Assembly (NCBI GenBank): GCA_028408025.1
Contig: JAOOKL010000017.1
Coordinates: 1-12,547, forward strand
DNA: 12,547 bases
Direction: 5' to 3'
From: Candidatus Pelagibacter sp.
Lineage (GTDB): Bacteria > Pseudomonadota > Alphaproteobacteria > Pelagibacterales > Pelagibacteraceae
The notes beneath the pieces are model-generated. The model saw only the letters and a program-made list of their open reading frames with translations. It was not told the origin of the DNA and made no database searches. Within the stretch, counting starts at the first letter, position 1; each line of letters starts with the position of its first letter. Positions 1-7,091 of this stretch are shown piece by piece. The position numbers and the translations under genes are program-made.

Positions 1-47
1 GTAACTAGAATAAAAAGTAAACAAAAACCTATAAACGATTTTTTCAT
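1..47 (-). CDS. ftsQ: Cell division protein FtsQ, N-terminal fragment (inverted duplicate)
   Basis: This is the mirror copy of the fragment at the right end of the window. It begins with an ATG (complement of 45-47) that overlaps the ddl stop by four bases, and runs off the left edge after 15 codons. It carries no information beyond that in the right-hand copy and is probably part of the chimeric arm. The identification as ftsQ rests on position after ddl and on a short basic then hydrophobic N-terminus. Confidence 0.45.
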   Translation of the reverse strand, partial: MKKSFIGFCLLFILV

Positions 48-973
48 CTATTCAGGCCAGCATTTAGTAATATCTTTAAAACTAATTTTTCAAAAGATAT
101 TCCTTTAAATTTTGCAATTTCAGGCACTAAGGATAAACTAGTCATTCCCGGTTGTGTATTAATTTCCAATAAATAGAATTTATTTTTAAAAAACTTAAAA
201 TCTGATCTAGTTATTCCTTTACATCCTAAGACATTGTGGGCTTTGGTCGCTATTTGCATGGCTTGCTTGTATTTTAATCTTTTTAATTTTGCTGGCATAA
301 TATGTATCGTTTTTGCAGATTTTGAGTATTTTGCTTTATAGTCGTAGAACTCTCTTTTTGGTTTGAGTTCTATGGCTCCTAAAGGAGAGCCATTAATAAC
401 AGCAACCTGAATTTCTTGACCTCCAATAAAAGGTTCAAAAATTAATTCTGAATATCGTTTAAAAAGGTACTGTACTTTTTTTTTTAAAAGAATACTATTT
501 TTACAAATATTCACTCCAAGACTAGATCCCTCGTTTATTGGTTTAACAACCATTGGAAATTTGATGCCTTTTTTTTTCAAAAGTGAAGCTAATTTATTGC
601 TTTTATAATTTTCCTTTTTAATTACAAAATATCTAGGAGAATTAATTTTGTTTTTTTTAAATATTTCCTTTGAAATAACTTTATTCATTGCATTGTAAGA
701 ACTGATTATTCCAGAATGTGTGTAAGGGATACGTAAGTATTCAAAATAACTTTGTGCTATTCCATCTTCTCCTCCTTTCCCATGTAAAGCATTAAAAATT
801 ATATCAACTTTATTTTTATCAATTAAGTTTAATGATTTTTTTTTTGGATCAAAAGTGGATACTTTATATCCATTTTTTTTTAAAGCTTTTACACAGGCTC
901 TTCCGCTTTCTAGGCTTACTTTTCTCTCTCCGGAGTTTCCGCCAAGAACAACTAAAACTTTTTTATTTTTCAT
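44..973 (-). CDS. ddl: D-alanine--D-alanine ligase Ddl (inverted duplicate copy)
   Basis: This is a complete ddl gene of 309 codons on the minus strand, giving the same protein as the copy at 11575-12504. All family signatures described for that copy are present. It is followed directly by the ftsQ start and preceded by truncated murB, exactly mirroring the right end. A start two codons earlier (TTG, complement of 977-979) is possible but less likely than the ATG. The perfect identity and the mirror position argue that this is not a second functional paralogue but a duplication created by amplification or assembly. It should not be counted as a second gene without read support across the 1601/1602 junction. 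Confidence 0.85.
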   Translation of the reverse strand: MKNKKVLVVLGGNSGERKVSLESGRACVKALKKNGYKVSTFDPKKKSLNLIDKNKVDIIFNALHGKGGEDGIAQSYFEYLRIPYTHSGIISSYNAMNKVISKEIFKKNKINSPRYFVIKKENYKSNKLASLLKKKGIKFPMVVKPINEGSSLGVNICKNSILLKKKVQYLFKRYSELIFEPFIGGQEIQVAVINGSPLGAIELKPKREFYDYKAKYSKSAKTIHIMPAKLKRLKYKQAMQIATKAHNVLGCKGITRSDFKFFKNKFYLLEINTQPGMTSLSLVPEIAKFKGISFEKLVLKILLNAGLNR

Positions 974-1601
974 CTCCAATAATTTTAATTTCTAGTTCAA
1001 GATTAATTCCAGTTTTTTTATAAACTTCCCTTTTTACTTTGTTAATCAATTGTTCAACATCTGAAGTTTTTGCTTTTCCGTTATTTATGAAAAAATTACT
1101 ATGTTTTTCTGATATCTTAGCATCGCCAATTGAAAATTTATCACATCCTGACTCTTTTATTAATTTCCAAGCCTTTTTTTCTTTGTGGTTTTTAAACGTA
1201 CTGCCCCCAGTTTTAATTCTACTTGGTTGAGATATCTTTTTTCTTTTTATAAATTCTTCTTGTTTTTTTTTAATTAATTCTTTAGAGGATAAAATTCCTT
1301 TTAGTTTTGCCGACAATATTAAGTATTCTTCCGGAATATTGCTTCCTCTATAAAAAAAATCAATCTTATCTCTTGTGAGCTCTTTCTCTACTCCATTTCG
1401 ATCAAGAATTTTAATTGAAGATAAAATTTGTGATATTTCAGATCCATAACATCCACTATTCATTATAATTGCTCCACCTACTGAGCCAGGAATGCAAGAT
1501 AGAAACTCCATACCACCAAGACTGTTCTCTTTTGCGAAGTCAGAAACGTTTCTATCAAGTGCGGCTGCACCAACTTCTATAATATTTTCTGAAATTAATT
1601 T
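963..1601 (-). CDS. murB: UDP-N-acetylenolpyruvoylglucosamine reductase MurB, C-terminal part (inverted, truncated duplicate)
   Basis: This is the minus-strand copy of murB codons 89-300, identical in translation to the copy at 10683-11585. It retains the PGSVGGA flavin-binding stretch, the YRGS arginine motif, the GGSTFKN serine motif and the C-terminal catalytic glutamate. It lacks the first 88 residues, including the N-terminal flavin-binding segment with IGAGSN. Frame and homology stop at the junction with ftsI at 1601/1602, so it cannot encode a working enzyme as it stands. An ATG inside it (complement of 1509-1511) could be picked by gene finders as a 182-codon gene, but that is the internal Met119 of MurB, not a real start. 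Confidence 0.85.
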   Translation of the reverse strand, partial: KLISENIIEVGAAALDRNVSDFAKENSLGGMEFLSCIPGSVGGAIIMNSGCYGSEISQILSSIKILDRNGVEKELTRDKIDFFYRGSNIPEEYLILSAKLKGILSSKELIKKKQEEFIKRKKISQPSRIKTGGSTFKNHKEKKAWKLIKESGCDKFSIGDAKISEKHSNFFINNGKAKTSDVEQLINKVKREVYKKTGINLELEIKIIGDEK

Positions 1602-1602
1602 A
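1601..1602. other. Chimeric junction between inverted murB and ftsI
   Basis: Left of this point the sequence is the reverse complement of murB; right of it the sequence is forward-strand ftsI. The bases around it are low-complexity (runs of TTAA and TTT), which would suit joining by short microhomology. The native ftsI sequence upstream of the break is absent, so the length of shared bases cannot be measured here. In a normal cluster these two points are about 9.3 kb apart in the same orientation, so the join implies an inversion with loss of the intervening DNA on one side. Confidence 0.9.
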
Positions 1603-1968
1603 ATTTTAAGAGATGTAGTGTCAGGAAAAAATGGAACTGCTAGTTTAGCGGATATTCACGGATATAATGTTGGTGGAAAAACTGGAACTTCTGAAAATTA
1701 TCAGGACAAAAAAAACAATATGAATACTTTTATTTCAGCTTTTCCTATGAAAGAGCCTAAATATATTTTATTAGTGATGTTGGAAAACCCACAACCAGCG
1801 CCTGATTTGGTCTACGATTATCGCGGAGTTAAAACTAAAGTTAATAGAAATGAAGCTGGGTGGAATTCAGTATATGTTGCTGGCAAAATTATAGAAAAAA
1901 TTGGACCTATTTTAGCCATAAAAAACAAAGAGTTTTATAATAATTATGTTGCTAAAAAATCTAATTAA
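1602..1968 (+). CDS. ftsI: Septal peptidoglycan transpeptidase FtsI/PBP3, C-terminal fragment
   Basis: About 120 C-terminal codons of a class B penicillin-binding protein, the D,D-transpeptidase that cross-links septal wall together with FtsW. The fragment begins near LILRDVVSGKNGTA, the conserved stretch ahead of the active-site KTG box. The box itself is GGKTGTSE at 1672-1695, followed by the FISAFP and YILLVMLENPQP strands typical of the transpeptidase core. The SxxK serine and SxN motifs, the dimerisation domain and the membrane anchor are missing because the sequence is cut at the chimeric junction. The frame stays open leftward into inverted murB (to 1492), but that extension is antisense murB and not FtsI. 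The gene ends with TAA at 1966-1968 and overlaps the following murE start by 23 bases. Identification as ftsI rather than another PBP rests on its position just before murE. Confidence 0.88.
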
Positions 1969-4717
1969 GAACGTTCCAAATAATATAAAAAATTTAAAGA
2001 TTACGGGCTTATCGTTAAATAGCAATGATATAAAAAAAGGGTTCATTTTTTTTGCAATAAGAGGAAATAAATCTAATGGCGAAAATTATATCAACGAGGC
2101 TATTAAAAAGGGAGCTAGATTAATTATTTGTTCAAATAAATGTAAATTTAGGGAAAAAAAAATCTATGTAATTAAAACTACTAGAGTTAGAGATTATTTA
2201 AGCGAAATTACATCAAATTTTTATAAGATTAAACCAAAAAATTTAATTGCAGTTACAGGAACCAATGGCAAAACTTCAGTCGCTGATTTTTACTATCAAA
2301 TTTTTAATTCTAATAATATACCTGTAGCTTCAATTGGAACACTAGGCATAAAATCAAGAAATACAAAAATTAAAACCAATCTAACGTCACCAGATATTAT
2401 TACTTTGCATAAAAATTTGGAGAAATTAAAAAAGAAAAAAATTGACAATGTAATTATTGAAGCATCGAGTCATGGTTTAGATCAAAAAAGACTAGATAAA
2501 TTAAATTTTAAGGCTGGTATTTTTACAAATTTTAGCCAAGACCACCTTGATTATCACAAAACTATGAAAAATTATTTTAATGCCAAACTTATTTTGTTTA
2601 AAAAGTTATTACCTAAGTATAGCAACATAATAGCTGATGGGTCTTCTAAAGAATTTCCAATCTTTAAAAAAATTGCAAAAAAAAGAAAATTGAAAATTAT
2701 TGATTCTTCGAAAATAGATTATTTTAAAAGAGATATCCCAAAAAATTTTATAGATACTTTTCAATCGAAAAACCTAACGATGGCTATTTTAGCTGCTCAA
2801 CTAAGTAAATTGAATAAGCTTAAGATTAAAAGAAATATAAATAAAATTAAAAATGTTGATGGTAGATTGGAATTTATCAGAAAATTTCCAAACAATATTA
2901 AAATATACATCGATTATGCTCATACACCAGATGCATTATACGAAGCTCTTAAATCTTTAAATAATGTAAAAAAAAATAAAATTTCATTAGTATTTGGTTG
3001 TGGCGGTGAAAGAGATTTTAAAAAAAGATCTTCAATGGCTAAAATCGCAAAGTCAATGTGTGAAAAAATATTTGTTACTGATGACAATCCAAGAAACGAA
3101 AATCCAAAAAAAATAAGAAACCAAATTATTAAACATCTTAAAAATTGCAATTATTACAATATTGGATCTCGCGCGAAGGCGATTAGGGAAGCTGTAATAA
3201 AGGCAGAACCAAACGAGATAATTCTTGTAGCTGGAAAAGGGCATGAGATTTATCAAGACTATGGTCACAAAGTTTTATCAACTTCCGACAGGCAGATTAT
3301 TAAAAGATTGAAAATTAAAAAAAAAACAATAAATAAAAAAGAAAAAAATTATATGTTTAACTCAAACATACTAAATTCTGTATTAAACAATGATAAATTT
3401 TTTAGAGTAAATGGAATTGCGATAGACTCCAGGGACGTCAAAAAAGATAATATATTTTTGACTATCAAAGGAAAAAATAGAGATGGAAACAATTTTATAA
3501 ATAAAGCTTTAAAAAAAGGAGCAAAATTTGTTATTTCATCAAAAAAAAATAAAAACAACAGACATAAAATTATCAAAGTAAGAGATACAATAAATTTTCT
3601 GAACAATTTTGCTAAAATTAAAAGAAGTAAGTCTCATGCAAAAATTTTAGCTATAACTGGAAGCGCAGGTAAAACTTCATTAAAAAATATGATTTATAGT
3701 CTTCTCAAAAATTTTAAAAGATCTTACGCGTCTCCTAAGTCATTTAATAATCATTATGGAGTTCCATTAAGTGTTTCAAATCTAGATTTTGACCATGAAT
3801 TTGGAGTATTTGAGGTGGGCATGAGTAAGGCTGGAGAAATCGATAAACTATCAAAAATAATTAAACCTCATATAGCCGTTATTACAAATATAGCAGAAGC
3901 TCATATTGAAAATTTTAAAAATATAAAAGGTATCGCAAAAGCTAAAGGTGAACTAATTGATAATATTGAAAGCAATGGGACAGTTATTCTAAATCGTGAC
4001 GATGATTTTTTTCATTTTTTATCAAACAAAGCTAAACAAAAAAACATTAAAGTAATATCTTTTGGTAAATCAAAAAATTCTGATATCAAACTAATTTCCA
4101 TTAAGAAAAAAAAGGGTTTAAATTTGATTAGCATAAGTGCAAATGGAAAAAAATTTAAATTAAAAGTTAATAATGTTAATATCTACAATGTCCTTGCATC
4201 TTTTGCTGTTTTATTAAAACTTAACATTAATTTCAAAAATAAATTGTCAATATTTAAAAAACTTAAACCTTCGGAAGGTAGAGGACAAATACTAAAAATT
4301 AAAAGATATAAAAAAAGTTTTAATTTGGTAGATGAAAGTTATAACGCAAATCCTTTATCAGTAAAAAATGCTATTAATAAATTTGTAGAAATAGATAAAA
4401 GAAAAGCAAAAAAATATCTTTTATTAGGTGACATGCTTGAGTTAGGAAAGAAATCGGAAAAATATCATAGCAATCTATCTAGACTTATTAACAGATCAGA
4501 TATTGATAAAGTTTTTATTAAAGGTGAAAAAAGCTTATTTACTTATAAACATTTAATAAAGAATAAAAGAGGTAATATATTTCAGTGCAATCAAGATATT
4601 GATGAAACTTTTAAAAATTTAATAACTAATGATGATTATTTAATGATAAAAGGTTCTAACGCGACTGGTTTGAATACGATTAGTAAAGAAATGATTAAAG
4701 GAACAAATGTTATTTAA
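1946..4717 (+). CDS. murE-murF: Fused MurE-MurF: UDP-MurNAc-tripeptide synthetase and UDP-MurNAc-tripeptide--D-Ala-D-Ala ligase
   Basis: One 923-codon frame encodes two complete cytoplasmic Mur ligases. The MurE half (about 1-455) adds the diamino acid to UDP-MurNAc-L-Ala-D-Glu. It has the substrate-binding N-terminal domain, ATP loop GTNGKTS (105-111), EASSHGLDQ (172-180), the likely carbamylated lysine K214 in YFNAK, DYAHTPDAL (323-331), and DNPR (380-383), the motif known from meso-DAP-adding enzymes. The MurF half (about 470-923) adds D-Ala-D-Ala. It has ATP loop GSAGKTS (572-578), SFNNHYGVPLS (599-609), EVGMSKAG (623-630), DESYNANPLSV (796-806) and LGDMLELG (827-834). A lysine-rich linker (456-469) joins the halves, and each half has the usual length of a stand-alone enzyme. 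An internal ATG (codon 470, base 3353) sits exactly where a separate MurF would start. The start at 1946 gives a normal MurE N-terminus. MurE-MurF fusions are known in other bacteria; whether this one is real depends on a ten-A run in the linker. Confidence 0.93.
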   Translation: MLLKNLIKNVPNNIKNLKITGLSLNSNDIKKGFIFFAIRGNKSNGENYINEAIKKGARLIICSNKCKFREKKIYVIKTTRVRDYLSEITSNFYKIKPKNLIAVTGTNGKTSVADFYYQIFNSNNIPVASIGTLGIKSRNTKIKTNLTSPDIITLHKNLEKLKKKKIDNVIIEASSHGLDQKRLDKLNFKAGIFTNFSQDHLDYHKTMKNYFNAKLILFKKLLPKYSNIIADGSSKEFPIFKKIAKKRKLKIIDSSKIDYFKRDIPKNFIDTFQSKNLTMAILAAQLSKLNKLKIKRNINKIKNVDGRLEFIRKFPNNIKIYIDYAHTPDALYEALKSLNNVKKNKISLVFGCGGERDFKKRSSMAKIAKSMCEKIFVTDDNPRNENPKKIRNQIIKHLKNCNYYNIGSRAKAIREAVIKAEPNEIILVAGKGHEIYQDYGHKVLSTSDRQIIKRLKIKKKTINKKEKNYMFNSNILNSVLNNDKFFRVNGIAIDSRDVKKDNIFLTIKGKNRDGNNFINKALKKGAKFVISSKKNKNNRHKIIKVRDTINFLNNFAKIKRSKSHAKILAITGSAGKTSLKNMIYSLLKNFKRSYASPKSFNNHYGVPLSVSNLDFDHEFGVFEVGMSKAGEIDKLSKIIKPHIAVITNIAEAHIENFKNIKGIAKAKGELIDNIESNGTVILNRDDDFFHFLSNKAKQKNIKVISFGKSKNSDIKLISIKKKKGLNLISISANGKKFKLKVNNVNIYNVLASFAVLLKLNINFKNKLSIFKKLKPSEGRGQILKIKRYKKSFNLVDESYNANPLSVKNAINKFVEIDKRKAKKYLLLGDMLELGKKSEKYHSNLSRLINRSDIDKVFIKGEKSLFTYKHLIKNKRGNIFQCNQDIDETFKNLITNDDYLMIKGSNATGLNTISKEMIKGTNVI
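3317..3326 (+). other. Ten-A homopolymer holding murE and murF in one frame
   Basis: The run lies in the linker codons, read as AAA AAA AAA ACA. Loss of one A would give a TAA at 3330-3332, and gain of one A would put TAA at 3334-3336 in frame. MurE would then end within two to four codons after the run, at its normal length, and murF would begin at the ATG at 3353. The stretch before that ATG is purine-rich (AAAAGAAAA) but has no clear Shine-Dalgarno site. The fusion therefore depends on the exact length of a slippery tract, open to sequencing error and, in the cell, to polymerase slippage. A ten-A run also occurs inside ddl (12063-12072) within conserved coding sequence, so such runs can be correct in this assembly. 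Confidence 0.9.
4697..4703 (+). promoter_or_regulatory. Probable ribosome binding site for mraY
   Basis: AAAGGAA lies three bases before the mraY ATG at 4707, inside the last codons of murF. It is one of the few recognisable Shine-Dalgarno-like sites in the window. Most other starts lack one and probably rely on coupling to the upstream gene. Confidence 0.45.
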
Positions 4718-5792
4718 TTTACTTACATCTTTAGTTGAATATTACTCCTTTTTTAATGTTTTTAAATATTTAACTTTTCGTACAGGATTGTCCGTAATAA
4801 CTTCTTTAACAATTGTTTTTATCATAGGCGGTCCTTTAATAAAAATTTTTTCAGAAAAAATGGTCACAGGCCCAATAAGACAAGATGGTCCTATAGATCA
4901 TATAATAAAAAAATCAGGCACACCTACTATGGGAGGCGTTATTATAATTATAGGCATGATCACCAGCACTTTGTTGTGGGCTGATCTAAATAATATTTAT
5001 ATTTGGACTTTAATATTTGTATCTTTGAGTTTGGGTTTGCTTGGCTTTTATGACGATCTATTAAAGATTAAATTTAAAAATTCTAGAGGTCTTAATTCCA
5101 AACTAAAATTTCTTGGCCAACTAATAATAGGTATTATTACACTTTATATATTAATTAGTTTTTCTGAACATGAGTATTTATATAATCTTTATTTTCCTTT
5201 TTTTAAAAACTTAATATGGCAAATGGGATTTTTTTTTGTACCATTTGCATTATTTGTAATTATTGGGTCTTCTAATGCAGTAAATTTAACTGACGGGTTG
5301 GATGGTTTGGCTACAGTGCCAGTAATGCTAGTAGCACTATCTTTTACTTTGATTTCGTATGTCGTAGGAAACACTATTTTTTCTGAATATTTACAACTTC
5401 AATATATTCCTGATGTTGGTGAGTTATCAATATTTTGCGGATCTATCGTAGGATCTTGCTTAGGTTTTCTTTGGTATAATGCTCCTCCAGCTAAAATTTT
5501 CATGGGGGATACTGGATCTTTATCTTTAGGCGGATCTCTTGCTGCTGTAGCAGTAATTGCAAAACACGAAATAGTGTTAGCAATTATTGGAGGTCTGTTT
5601 GTCCTTGAAACAGTTTCTGTGATTATACAAGTTATCTCTTTTAAACTTACAGGAAAAAGAATTTTTAAAATGGCACCTATACATCATCATTTTGAGCAAA
5701 AAGGATGGGCAGAATCAACAATTGTTATTAGATTTTGGATTATAGCTATAATTTTAGCTCTAATTGGATTAGCAACTTTAAAATTACGTTAA
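4707..5792 (+). CDS. mraY: Phospho-N-acetylmuramoyl-pentapeptide-transferase MraY
   Basis: This integral inner-membrane enzyme transfers phospho-MurNAc-pentapeptide from UDP to undecaprenyl phosphate, giving lipid I. Its 361 residues are the normal family length, and it shows about ten hydrophobic segments. Signatures in order: GTPTMGG (71-77), the Mg-binding aspartate pair in FYDDLLK (114-120), NAVNLTDGLDGLA (190-202), FMGDTGSLSLGG (265-276, with the third catalytic aspartate D268) and the histidine loop APIHHHFEQKGW (323-334). All catalytic positions known from the family are present. The ATG at 4707 overlaps the end of murF by 11 bases, which suggests coupled translation of the enzyme that finishes the soluble precursor and the one that takes it to the membrane. 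The start is supported by a purine-rich site just upstream. Confidence 0.98.
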   Translation: MLFNLLTSLVEYYSFFNVFKYLTFRTGLSVITSLTIVFIIGGPLIKIFSEKMVTGPIRQDGPIDHIIKKSGTPTMGGVIIIIGMITSTLLWADLNNIYIWTLIFVSLSLGLLGFYDDLLKIKFKNSRGLNSKLKFLGQLIIGIITLYILISFSEHEYLYNLYFPFFKNLIWQMGFFFVPFALFVIIGSSNAVNLTDGLDGLATVPVMLVALSFTLISYVVGNTIFSEYLQLQYIPDVGELSIFCGSIVGSCLGFLWYNAPPAKIFMGDTGSLSLGGSLAAVAVIAKHEIVLAIIGGLFVLETVSVIIQVISFKLTGKRIFKMAPIHHHFEQKGWAESTIVIRFWIIAIILALIGLATLKLR

Positions 5793-5795
5793 TGA

Positions 5796-7091
5796 ATGCC
5801 GAAAAAAATAAAATTAAAAAATTATTCTTTTTTAGTATATGGATTGGGTTCTACCGGAAATTCAGTAATTCGATATTTTAAAAAAAATAAAATTTCTAAA
5901 TATTTTATTTGGGACGATAACAATACAATAAGAAAAAAATTTAAAAAAAAGAAAACAATAAATCTCAAGGAAACGTTTAAGAAAGTAGATTTTATAGTAT
6001 TAAGTCCTGGCATCAGTTTAAGGAAAACAAAAAATAAAAAAGAACTATTAAGATATAGAAAAAAGATTATTTCAGATATAGATTTATTGTATTTAAGCGG
6101 TAAAAAATTTAAATCAATTGTTGTTACCGGAACAAACGGTAAATCAACGACCGCCAAAATTATTGAACATCTCCTAAAAAGAAATAAATTTAAGGTTCAA
6201 TTGGGAGGCAATATAGGAACTCCAGTTTTAAACTTAAATATAAAAGAAAACTCGTTTGTGGTTATTGAGGCATCTTCTTTTCATCTGTCCTATTCAAAAT
6301 TTATTCTCCCAGATTATGCATTATTGTTAAATATTACCAATGATCATTTAGATTGGCACGGATCTTTACAAGATTATAAGAAATCTAAATTAAATTTATT
6401 TAAACTACAAACAAAAAAAAATTTTGCGTTTATCAATAATAAATTTAAAAAAAATTTTAGGGCGATGAAGTTTGAAAGTAAGTTAGTCCCATTACAACAA
6501 AAACAATATGTAAAAATAAAGTCAAAAATTAAAAATCTATATTTAAAATCTGAGGCCAATGATGAGAATATGAGTTTTGTTTTTACTTTAGCTAAAAAAT
6601 TAAGAATTAGAGATAAAATTTTTGTAAAATCTATGAAATCTTTTTCAGGATTACCTCACAGATATGAAATATTTTTAAAATCTAAAAATGTGACTTTTAT
6701 TAACGACTCAAAAGCTACAAGTTTTCAAGCAACAAAATTTGCCTTAGCTAGTTGTAAAAACATCTATTGGATATTAGGTGGTTTGCATAAAGATAAAGAT
6801 AAATTAGAATTAAAAGAATTTAGAGGAAATATAGTTAAATCTTATATAATAGGTAAAAATGTTAATTTTTTTAAATCTTGTCTAAAAAAAAATAATGTTA
6901 ATTTCTCTATTTCTAAAAATTTGAAAAAATCAGTATTAAATATTTTAAAAGATATCAAGTTATTCAAAAGATCAAGCAATATAGTTTTGTTAAGTCCAAG
7001 TGCCGCCTCATTTGACCAATTTGATAACTTTGAGGAAAGAGGTAACGAATTTAAACAGTTGTGCAGAACTTATGCTAAAAAATTTATTTAA
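5796..7091 (+). CDS. murD: UDP-N-acetylmuramoyl-L-alanine--D-glutamate ligase MurD
   Basis: This cytoplasmic, ATP-dependent ligase adds D-Glu to UDP-MurNAc-L-Ala. Its 431 residues are close to the E. coli length. The N-terminal Rossmann-like domain carries YGLGSTG (15-21) and LSPGIS (69-74). The central domain has ATP loop GTNGKST (112-118), GGNIGTP (137-143), EASSFHL (158-164), NDHLDWHGS (182-190) and the likely carbamylated lysine K198 in YKKSKLNLF. The C-terminal domain has FINDSKATS (301-309) and LSPSAASFDQF (399-409) followed by ERGNEF. The gene begins three bases after the mraY stop. An ATG at 5792 overlapping that stop is in another frame that soon terminates, so 5796 is the start. No Shine-Dalgarno site is evident. 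The protein is unusually rich in lysine, as in the other Mur ligases here. Confidence 0.97.
   Translation: MPKKIKLKNYSFLVYGLGSTGNSVIRYFKKNKISKYFIWDDNNTIRKKFKKKKTINLKETFKKVDFIVLSPGISLRKTKNKKELLRYRKKIISDIDLLYLSGKKFKSIVVTGTNGKSTTAKIIEHLLKRNKFKVQLGGNIGTPVLNLNIKENSFVVIEASSFHLSYSKFILPDYALLLNITNDHLDWHGSLQDYKKSKLNLFKLQTKKNFAFINNKFKKNFRAMKFESKLVPLQQKQYVKIKSKIKNLYLKSEANDENMSFVFTLAKKLRIRDKIFVKSMKSFSGLPHRYEIFLKSKNVTFINDSKATSFQATKFALASCKNIYWILGGLHKDKDKLELKEFRGNIVKSYIIGKNVNFFKSCLKKNNVNFSISKNLKKSVLNILKDIKLFKRSSNIVLLSPSAASFDQFDNFEERGNEFKQLCRTYAKKFI

Larger units (their letters stand above)
1..1601 (-). repeat. Left arm of a 1.6 kb perfect terminal inverted duplication
   Basis: Base i of this arm is the complement of base 12548-i. 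The match starts at the first base of the window and holds at every anchor I compared; the predicted Ddl and MurB proteins of the two arms are identical. The match ends at 1601: base 1602 is A where the complement of 10946 would be G, and beyond that the sequences are unrelated. The arm contains the start of ftsQ, complete ddl and codons 89-300 of murB, all on the minus strand. It has no transposase, no flanking direct repeat and no terminal motif of its own. It is best read as a chimeric fold-back of the right end, not a mobile element. Confidence 0.97.

Noticed and set aside
1492..1968. A 158-codon forward frame that could be taken as a small protein with a KTG box
   Set aside because: Its first 36 or so codons are the antisense of murB from the inverted arm and the rest is the C-terminus of ftsI. 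The frame is open by chance across the chimeric junction, so only the ftsI part is annotated.
2920..3606. Minus-strand open frames of 71-85 codons within murE-murF
   Set aside because: They are antisense to conserved Mur ligase coding sequence, overlap one another and show no recognisable motifs. AT-rich lysine codons read backwards give phenylalanine- and leucine-rich frames by chance.
7000..7071. Upstream ATG giving a 399-residue FtsW
   Set aside because: The added 24 residues are polar, come from the conserved end of murD in another frame, and would create a 92-base overlap. The ATG at 7072 gives a normal FtsW N-terminus.
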